Shown here in pieces: positions 14,098 to 20,013 of a stretch of DNA of 42,820 nucleotides. The notes beneath the pieces are model-generated. The model had not been told where the DNA came from. It did no database searches and worked only from the letters and a program-made list of their open reading frames with translations. The translations under genes were made by a program, and so were the position numbers. How positions within the stretch are numbered: the stretch's first letter is position 1; the number at the start of each line of letters is the position of its first letter. This stretch comes from a virus, in IMG/VR virus record IMGVR_UViG_3300046009_002946, positions 1 to 42,820 of that record; one strand, given 5' to 3'.

Positions 14098-15331
14098 TGA
14101 TGTTGCCATTGCGTAGTGTCTGTCTTGTGCCTTTAATTCTTTTTAGTTGTGCATTAAAGACGGTCACTGCATCCTCCCATGTTGTGCAAGTCGTTGTCTT
14201 ATTCCCTTTACCCATGCTATGCACCGTGTATGTGCCGTTCTCTACTCTTATATTACGCTCTGTGCTGTATGTCATCTTGCGCACCATAGGTTTTGTACCC
14301 GTAACCGTTACGGGTAGCGCGGCTTTTTTATGTGGCGTAGGCACTCTTGTTAGTGTGCTAGTGGTTATCGGCTCGGGTTTTATGTTATCCCATGCATAGT
14401 TTAGTGGGTTGCCATCCCTGCATGGGTATGCACAGGGTTTGTTTGTCTTGGGGTTTATATTGCGCGTACCGTATGGTTCGCACGTTACCTCTTCTTTTAC
14501 TCGCGTGATGTTATCTAAGCCGTTGCTGTAATCAAAGCGACCACCTGCACTCATGTATAGGTAAGCTATCGCCTGTGGCGAGTATGTGGTGTTATTGATG
14601 CTTACACGCGGGCGTACGCAGTGCGCTCTAATATAATAGGGTTTTTGCACTGTTGCATTGATAGATGCTTTGTCTGGGTTGCGCTCGAGATAGTAGCGTT
14701 TAATGCATTGTGCCCGTAAATCGTCATCTAAGAGGGCGTAGGAGTCTGGAGTGTATGAATGCCACCCTTTGTGCACTGGCGGGTTGTTTCTGGCGCGTAG
14801 CGGCAATCTATTGAGGTCTAGGCGTTGCGCTCTAGGCTTTTTAGGGCTTGATGGTGTATAGATTGCACTTTTATCTGCATATGTGCCCTCATTGTGGGTT
14901 ATTTCGCCCGTTTCAAAGTTGTAGTGGAGTTTTGCATGGATGTAGTCCTGTGTGAGCGGCTTGCGTGGCTCAGGGTTTTTTATAGGTGTGTGTGCCTGCA
15001 TAAGCGCATCTAGGGTTTTCTTAACAAAAGGTTTTACTATGGTTATCGTACCCAATGATTTCTTATGCTCTATTTCGTACTCGTAGTGGGTCATTGCATA
15101 TAAGCGGTCATAGACTGCATTTACTTTATCTCGCTTAGTTACCTGCATAAGACGCAATTTTTCTTTCTCGGCACGACGTTGTTCTAATTGATTGGGGGTA
15201 TTGTTTATTGCACGAGAGTATGTTAGGAAGTCTTTGCGGTAAAGACGGTTGAGTCGGTTGGCTTCGAGTAGGGCATTTTTCATCTGTGTGAGGGGCACTT
15301 TTGCCTGTTTTGCTAGGTCTGTTGTTTTCAT
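14078..15331 (-). CDS. HNH/AP2-like protein, catalytic residues unclear (417 aa)
   Basis: A basic protein with features of HNH/AP2 endonucleases: LHYNFETGEITHNEG near residue 140 resembles the start of such domains, DGNPLNYAWDNIKP near residue 305 resembles the HNH asparagine region, and the C-terminus (NGTYTVHSMG, then TTWEDAVTVFNAQL) resembles an AP2 DNA-binding domain. A complete catalytic His pattern is not clear, so it may be a DNA-binding relative. ATG 15331 with AGGA upstream is preferred over the GTG at 15406. A palindrome copy lies inside the gene and encodes LPVTVTGT. Promoter at 15441-15469. Confidence 0.6.
   Translation of the reverse strand: MKTTDLAKQAKVPLTQMKNALLEANRLNRLYRKDFLTYSRAINNTPNQLEQRRAEKEKLRLMQVTKRDKVNAVYDRLYAMTHYEYEIEHKKSLGTITIVKPFVKKTLDALMQAHTPIKNPEPRKPLTQDYIHAKLHYNFETGEITHNEGTYADKSAIYTPSSPKKPRAQRLDLNRLPLRARNNPPVHKGWHSYTPDSYALLDDDLRAQCIKRYYLERNPDKASINATVQKPYYIRAHCVRPRVSINNTTYSPQAIAYLYMSAGGRFDYSNGLDNITRVKEEVTCEPYGTRNINPKTNKPCAYPCRDGNPLNYAWDNIKPEPITTSTLTRVPTPHKKAALPVTVTGTKPMVRKMTYSTERNIRVENGTYTVHSMGKGNKTTTCTTWEDAVTVFNAQLKRIKGTRQTLRNGNIMITVPR
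14296..14316. repeat. Palindrome copy 3, inside a coding sequence
   Basis: A perfect 21-bp palindrome with a central C, located within the gene at 14078-15331, where it encodes PVTVTGT. Its presence in coding DNA suggests either that the element moves or that the protein part is tolerant. Confidence 0.9.
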
Positions 15332-15389
15332 GGTAATCCTGTTGTTTTTTTGGTAAAAAGTTGTTGTTTTTATGGTGAATCTACCGATG

Positions 15390-15414
15390 TTAACCGACTG
15401 AAACACCCGTTCTG
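15390..15414. repeat. Left arm of a 25-bp inverted repeat
   Basis: This arm contains AACCGACTGAAACACCCGTT and matches the reverse complement of 15725-15749 in 22 of 25 positions. The two arms flank about 310 bp of AT-rich noncoding DNA holding the promoter of the gene at 15331. Confidence 0.85.
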
Positions 15415-15440
15415 GAAGAAAATTAGGGAAGGCATTGCAT

Positions 15441-15469
15441 ATTATAATTTCTTACTCCTTGTAGTGCAA
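15441..15469 (-). promoter_or_regulatory. Sigma70 promoter P3
   Basis: On the minus strand TTGCAC (15469-15464) and a perfect TATAAT (15446-15441) are 17 nt apart. It lies between the arms of the inverted repeat and points towards the gene at 15331. Confidence 0.8.
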
Positions 15470-15801
15470 GGTGTGTAGAAGAAAGAGTCGAGTTGAGTAT
15501 TATTTATGCGTAAAAACGAAAAAGAGCGAGAGGAGGCAAAAAAACTATTATAATTACGCACACACAACAAGTATGACAGGGACAAAAAAACATAAAAATA
15601 TATATATTTCTCTCTTATATATATTATTAAATAAATAGTAGTAGTAGTAGTAGTAAAAAATAGAGCCCTTGCATTTTAGGTGCACGAAAAACTTTTAACA
15701 AAAATGCCCTGTGCAAAACTCTCACGGAACGGGTGTTTCGGTCGGTTGACCTTAGTTGTGTAATTTTTGAATACCGTAATACATATACTGTAATTTAAAC
15801 T
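15470..15801. other. AT-rich noncoding region
   Basis: No convincing gene on either strand. It holds A-rich and TATATA runs, a TAG trinucleotide repeat of about six units near 15638-15655, and the right arm of the inverted repeat (15725-15749). Low stability and clustered repeats fit a replication-origin or regulatory role (inference). Confidence 0.6.
15725..15749. repeat. Right arm of a 25-bp inverted repeat
   Basis: The reverse complement of this arm differs from 15390-15414 at three positions, all C in place of T. The conserved centre GAAACACCCGTTC is identical in both. Confidence 0.85.
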
Positions 15802-15868
15802 TTTTTTAAAGTGAGTTCGGTAAACTCGATGTAACATTAACATTTTTTAAAGTAACTTACGTTAACTC
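15802..15868. repeat. 26-bp direct repeat pair
   Basis: Copies at 15802-15827 and 15843-15868, 41 bp apart, both start TTTTTTAAAGT and end TAAACTC or TTAACTC, with a variable middle. They lie directly before another repeat pair, giving an iteron-like cluster. Confidence 0.75.
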
Positions 15869-15869
15869 A

Positions 15870-15979
15870 AATCAACCATGTAGCTCACCGTCTTAAACGG
15901 AAACAGGTATCAGATACGACACCTACGCGCGACCAAAATCAACCTTGTAACTCACCGTCTTAATCAGAAACAGGTATCA
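15870..15979. repeat. 43-bp direct repeat pair
   Basis: Copies at 15870-15912 and 15937-15979, 67 bp apart, share AATCAACC, TGTA, CTCACCGTCTTAA and GAAACAGGTATCA in the same order, with about five substitutions. A third, shorter copy lies at 14069-14097. Likely protein-binding iterons or regulatory repeats. Confidence 0.85.
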
Positions 15980-16040
15980 AAATGACCGCAATTTGTGCGC
16001 TCGGTGATAAATTATTTTTATTGTTTACGTTATTTTAGGC

Positions 16041-16063
16041 AAAAAAATACCCGCATATGCGGG
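16041..16063 (-). terminator. Leftward rho-independent terminator, second of two
   Basis: CCCGCATATGCGGG forms a stem on the minus strand, followed by a run of T (the plus strand shows AAAAAAA at 16041-16047). It lies beyond another terminator and a perfect 20-bp palindrome (16067-16086), giving a strong transcription stop. Confidence 0.8.
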
Positions 16064-16066
16064 CGC

Positions 16067-16086
16067 AATCCGTTTATAAACGGATT
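16067..16086. repeat. Perfect 20-bp palindrome between two terminators
   Basis: AATCCGTTTATAAACGGATT is fully self-complementary. It could be a third hairpin in the terminator cluster, or a protein-binding site. Confidence 0.85.
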
Positions 16087-16106
16087 AAAATGCTAAATTT
16101 TAGGCG

Positions 16107-16131
16107 TAAAAAAGCCCGCGCAAGCGGGCTT
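16107..16131 (-). terminator. Leftward rho-independent terminator, first of two
   Basis: On the minus strand AAGCCCGC-TTGC-GCGGGCTT is followed by TTTT, a strong stem and U-run. It lies 15 nt after the stop of the 54-residue gene at 16146 and ends the leftward transcript from promoter P4. Confidence 0.92.
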
Positions 16132-16145
16132 AATGTGTCAATTGG

Positions 16146-16310
16146 TTATAGTTTTAAAAGCGTATTATATGTTAAAGATGACAGATCATCTTTAATCGAT
16201 TCTAATTCTAACGTGTACTCTAGGCACTCTTTGTAGTTAGATAGATCGATAAGCATATCGTTAACTAATAAAAAACGTTGTTCTAATGTTAAGTGTTCGA
16301 AATTGTTCAT
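16146..16310 (-). CDS. Small acidic helical protein (54 aa)
   Basis: ATG 16310 is preceded by AAGG and follows the coiled-coil gene by 34 nt. The product (starting MNNFEHLTLEQRFLLVNDML) is an acidic, leucine-rich helical protein ending LLKL. A strong terminator 15 nt after the stop supports it as the last gene of the transcript. No family is recognised. Confidence 0.6.
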   Translation of the reverse strand: MNNFEHLTLEQRFLLVNDMLIDLSNYKECLEYTLELESIKDDLSSLTYNTLLKL

Positions 16311-16344
16311 GTGGCTAACCTTATAGTATGTTTAGTGGTGATTA

Positions 16345-17292
16345 TTACGCTTTTGATGATGTGTATCTAGTACGGATTAATTTTGCAAGGCATAACAACT
16401 CAACCTCACTATAATCTGATACTAATACGTCTAAAACGTCTGCCATTTCAGCGCGACAATCTTTACTAAACTCTATATTGTTTAGGTCGGGTTTAGGTTC
16501 AACCTTAGGCGCACTTAGTTTGGCTTTAGCCTTTTCTAATTGTTTAGTTACAGTATCGACTGTTTTTTCTGCAACGGCTTGCACCTTTTCGGCTTGCACC
16601 TTTTCGGCTTGTGCGGCTTTATCTGTTTCAATAGCGTGTTTTTGTAAAAATTCCGCCGCCGTAATTGTGCCTTGTAACTCTTCTTTTATTGCGTCCGCGC
16701 CTTGTGGATTAGTATCGAATACTTCTAGCACGTCATTAACTATTGTTTCGACCTTTGCAACCGTTTCGACTTTATCAGCGGCGGCTTTATCAGCTTTAAC
16801 TTTTGCCTTATCGGCGTCAATTTTAGCCTTGTCTAGTTTAGCTTGTTCCGCTTTTAGCTTTTTTTCTAGTTTATCGATTGCTACCATTACACGTTCCTGT
16901 AACGTGCTTTTTTTGTTGTTCAGCAAATCACCAGTTTCAATATAGTATTTTAATGAGCGGACTTGAAAATCGCGATAGGACTCATATTTTAGATTGAAGT
17001 CTAGTTTTGCTTGTTCAGCTATCAACTTTTTTTCGTTATAAATTGACTCTATAACATTAAAATAAATTACAGCGGGTAATTCACCGGCGGCGGGTTTTTT
17101 ACCTTTACTACGCCCGTCTTGTAACGTGCTATATTGTGCACGTAATGGTTTTAAAAGTTGGATAGCGTTTTCGGTATTGTTAAACCGTGCTACTTCTGCA
17201 ACGTCCGCCGCATCTAATGCTAACAAAAAATTGTGAAGCGTTGCGGTTGTGTCTAGTGTTACTTGTTCAACTTTGTTTGTTTGAGCATTCAT
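16345..17292 (-). CDS. Ala/Lys-rich coiled-coil protein (315 aa)
   Basis: The N-terminal 120 residues look globular; then comes a long coiled coil rich in Ala, Lys and Asp (for example KLDKAKIDADKAKVKAD) from about 140 to 275, and a short globular end. ATG 17292 is preferred over the GTG at 17301. It has its own promoter at 17351-17379 and faces away from the late genes, so it is probably expressed early. Function unknown; a structural or DNA-organising role is possible. Confidence 0.75.
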   Translation of the reverse strand: MNAQTNKVEQVTLDTTATLHNFLLALDAADVAEVARFNNTENAIQLLKPLRAQYSTLQDGRSKGKKPAAGELPAVIYFNVIESIYNEKKLIAEQAKLDFNLKYESYRDFQVRSLKYYIETGDLLNNKKSTLQERVMVAIDKLEKKLKAEQAKLDKAKIDADKAKVKADKAAADKVETVAKVETIVNDVLEVFDTNPQGADAIKEELQGTITAAEFLQKHAIETDKAAQAEKVQAEKVQAVAEKTVDTVTKQLEKAKAKLSAPKVEPKPDLNNIEFSKDCRAEMADVLDVLVSDYSEVELLCLAKLIRTRYTSSKA

Positions 17293-17350
17293 GATAATCA
17301 CCTATATAAGATTAAGTTAAGTTATTCACTGTATTGCTACAGTGGATTAC

Positions 17351-17379
17351 ATTGTACCGCATACCGCTACCCGTGTAAA
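17351..17379 (-). promoter_or_regulatory. Sigma70 promoter P4
   Basis: On the minus strand TTTACA (17379-17374) and TACAAT (17356-17351) are 17 nt apart, about 60 bp before the start of the coiled-coil gene. Confidence 0.75.
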
Positions 17380-17451
17380 CCGTTTATTTTTAGTTAGCGT
17401 TATAAAACAATAACATAGCTAAACAAGTAAACCGCAGTCAATGCGGTTTTA

Positions 17452-17472
17452 TACCCGTAACGGTTACGGGTA
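17452..17472. repeat. Palindrome copy 4
   Basis: A perfect 21-bp palindrome identical to copy 1 (central G). It lies about 75 bp upstream of the -35 box of promoter P4 and directly borders the 11-bp repeat array. Confidence 0.9.
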
Positions 17473-17474
17473 GA

Positions 17475-17610
17475 TATGTATGCTATATGTTAGGTATATG
17501 TATGCTATATGTATGCTATATGTACGCTATATGTACGCTATATGTACGCTATATGTACCTAACATATACCTAACATATACCTAACATATACCTAACATAT
17601 ACGATACATA
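17475..17610. repeat. Dense 11-bp repeat array with a change of orientation
   Basis: About twelve units of 11 bp follow each other without spacers: TATATGTATGC and TATATGTACGC in the first part, then TAACATATACC four times in the second. The first part also holds one reverse complement of the second unit, so the array is partly mirrored. The 11-bp period keeps sites on the same face of the helix. It could be an origin, a partition-like site or a multi-operator. Confidence 0.85.
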
Positions 17611-17870
17611 TTTCAAACAGAAGGCATATTCAGGGCACAGCGACCCCCACCCCCCATTTTTATTATTAGGAGTCCCCCATTTTTCTATACATACTAATAT
17701 GCTCATCGTACCCCCACTCCCACCAAATCAACCTAATACCACATAACTCACAAGGTTATACACAAAACCCCCCGTCACTCACACAGAACACCATCAAAAA
17801 AATTTTTCACAAAAATTTCACAAAGTAAGGTAAGCTATGTGCTCATGTATGTTTATAACAAAGAAAGAAT
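17611..17870. other. Noncoding leader before the late genes
   Basis: No gene is visible. It contains two copies of CCCCCATTTTT (near 17654 and 17683) and A/T-rich runs close to the terminase gene. I could not find a convincing sigma70 promoter, so late transcription may use a phage-specific or activated promoter. Confidence 0.5.
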
Positions 17871-18506
17871 ATGCAGATAGATGACGAATATGACGATTTC
17901 GTGGATTTTGACGAGGTAGAGCCCTTTGATTTTTCCACTGTATGCGGATACACCGCCCCTAGTGTAGCTACAAAACGAAGACTCAACGCAAAAGAAGCCT
18001 TCAAAGACCCTACATTTCTAGATGAGCAAGGAATCCCCCCACTACCAGAGCCTCCATTAACCTATGCAGAGAAGAATGAAGCATTAAATATATTTCTAGA
18101 ACAGCCTGATGCCCCTGTTGCACCTACCACACCCGGTGCGGCTAAAGCTCTTGATAAACTTTTAAAGCGGTTTGACTACACGTTGGCAAATTCTACAAAC
18201 AAGATGCGTCAATATGTGCTCTTTAAGCTGTTTGAACTTGCAGAGAATGAAGACCCAAAACTTCAGATAAAAGCGGTTGAAATGCTAGGAAAAGTGTCTG
18301 AGATTGGCCTCTTTACGACAAAAGTAGAGGTAGCTGCTGCAGATAGACCGACAGGTGACTTAGAGTCTGAGCTTAATGAGTTGATGTCAACGTACTCTGT
18401 AGGTGGTGAGCTTGGTGCTATAGATGTAACTTACGAGCAGATTTCCGATGAAGAGCTTAAAGGTGCACCTACTCAGGAAGAGTTTGAAGAGGTAGACGAT
18501 GAGTAA
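17871..18506 (+). CDS. Putative small terminase subunit (211 aa)
   Basis: An acidic protein directly before the large terminase, overlapping it by 8 nt. The central part (LDKLLKRFDYTLANSTNKM, then ELAENEDPKLQIKAVEMLG) is helical and could form the DNA-recognition and oligomerisation core. No family signature is certain; the assignment rests on position, size and helical content. It is the first gene of the rightward late operon. Confidence 0.6.
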   Translation: MQIDDEYDDFVDFDEVEPFDFSTVCGYTAPSVATKRRLNAKEAFKDPTFLDEQGIPPLPEPPLTYAEKNEALNIFLEQPDAPVAPTTPGAAKALDKLLKRFDYTLANSTNKMRQYVLFKLFELAENEDPKLQIKAVEMLGKVSEIGLFTTKVEVAAADRPTGDLESELNELMSTYSVGGELGAIDVTYEQISDEELKGAPTQEEFEEVDDE

Positions 18507-19995
18507 GTTAGCTCACATACCTCCATCAGATAAAGAGCGTTTAGCGGAGCTCGTGCGCGAGCTTACTCGCAGAAAAGAGAGAGAAAAGGCACAGACGGAC
18601 TTTTTAGCGTTTGTGCAGTCAGTGTGGCCTGACTTTATTTATGGTCGACACCATGCAAGGATAGCCTCTGAGTTTGAGCGCGTAGCTAACGGGCAGTGTA
18701 AGCGGCTCATTATTAACTTAGGTCCACGTCATACAAAGAGTGAGTTTGGGTCGTTTCTTTTGCCAGCATGGTTTCTTGGGCGGTTTCCCAATAAAAAAGT
18801 AATTCAGTGCTCGCATACTGCTGACCTTGCAGTAGGCTTTGGTCGTAAGGTGCGTAACTTAGTAGACTCTCCAGCGTATCAAGAAGTGTTTCCTAATGTA
18901 GGTTTGCGGTCTGACTCGAAGGCGGCGGGTAGGTGGAACACCAGTGCAGGCGGTGACTATTTTGCTATCGGGGTGGGTGGTGCAGTAACCGGTAAAGGTG
19001 CTGACCTGCTGATAATTGACGACCCACACAGTGAACAAGAAGCGGCGATAGCTGCAAGTAATCCTGAGATTTACGATAAAGTGTATGAGTGGTACACGTC
19101 TGGGCCGCGTCAGCGTCTCCAGCCTGGCGGAGCCATAATTATCATTCAGACTCGGTGGTCAAAGCGTGACTTAACTGGACAGGTACTTGAAGCGGCGGCG
19201 CAGAGAGGCAATGAGAATTGGAAAGTAGTTGAGTTTCCTGCCATATTGCCATCGGGTAAACCGCTGTGGCCTGAGTTTTGGAGTCTTGAGGAGCTTGAGG
19301 CAACACGTGAAGCAATTGACGTGTCCAAGTGGCAGGCGCAGTATCAGCAAGACCCGACATCCGAGGAAGGTGCGATAGTTAAAAGAGAGTGGTGGCAGAA
19401 ATGGACTAAAGATGAGCCGCCACCTACAGACTTTATATTGATGACTTGGGATACGGCGTTCGAGAAGTCGCAACGGGCTGACTACAGTGCGTGTACTGTG
19501 TGGGGTGTGTTCTACCAAGACAACGAAGATGGTAAGATGCAGGCTAATATTATTATGTTAGATGCAAAACGTGGGCGGTATGAGTTTCCTGAACTTAAGC
19601 AAGTTGTGCTAGATGACTATAACTATTGGCAACCTGATAGTATAATTGTTGAAAAGAAAGCGTCTGGTGCGCCACTTATATATGAGCTACGTGCAATGGG
19701 TATTCCAGTGATGGAATTTACGCCTACAAGAGGGAACGATAAGATATCTAGGCTCAATGCTGTTGCAGACTTATTCCACTCTGGTAGAGTATGGGCACCG
19801 AACACACGATTTGCGGATGAAGTTATTGAAGAGGTGGCATCATTCCCCGCAGGGCAACACGATGACTATGTGGATACCGTATCAATGGCGATGGCAAGGT
19901 TTAGAAAAGGCGGGTTTATTTCAACTAATTTAGATGAGCCAGAACCAGAGCGAGAGTTTAGAGGGCGGTCATCACGGCGCAATGCATATTACTAA
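18499..19995 (+). CDS. terL: Large terminase subunit (ATPase/nuclease)
   Basis: The DNA-packaging motor. The ATPase domain has Walker A-like GPRHTKS (75-81) and Walker B LLIIDD (170-175), followed by a QTRWSKRDL coupling region. The C-terminal RNase H-like nuclease begins with TWDTAFE, and GQHDDYVDTVSMA near the end supplies the late acidic residues. The 498-residue length is normal. It works with the portal encoded downstream. Confidence 0.96.
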   Translation: MSKLAHIPPSDKERLAELVRELTRRKEREKAQTDFLAFVQSVWPDFIYGRHHARIASEFERVANGQCKRLIINLGPRHTKSEFGSFLLPAWFLGRFPNKKVIQCSHTADLAVGFGRKVRNLVDSPAYQEVFPNVGLRSDSKAAGRWNTSAGGDYFAIGVGGAVTGKGADLLIIDDPHSEQEAAIAASNPEIYDKVYEWYTSGPRQRLQPGGAIIIIQTRWSKRDLTGQVLEAAAQRGNENWKVVEFPAILPSGKPLWPEFWSLEELEATREAIDVSKWQAQYQQDPTSEEGAIVKREWWQKWTKDEPPPTDFILMTWDTAFEKSQRADYSACTVWGVFYQDNEDGKMQANIIMLDAKRGRYEFPELKQVVLDDYNYWQPDSIIVEKKASGAPLIYELRAMGIPVMEFTPTRGNDKISRLNAVADLFHSGRVWAPNTRFADEVIEEVASFPAGQHDDYVDTVSMAMARFRKGGFISTNLDEPEPEREFRGRSSRRNAYY

Positions 19996-20013
19996 CAACA
20001 GCAGAGAAACTAA

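Noticed and set aside
16478-16945. Plus-strand frame of 155 codons opposite the coiled-coil gene.
   Set aside because: A shadow of the Ala/Lys-rich repeats; the minus strand has a promoter, ribosome binding site and terminator.
17475-17610. CRISPR-like array.
   Set aside because: The units are 11 bp and contiguous, with no spacers and no cas genes.
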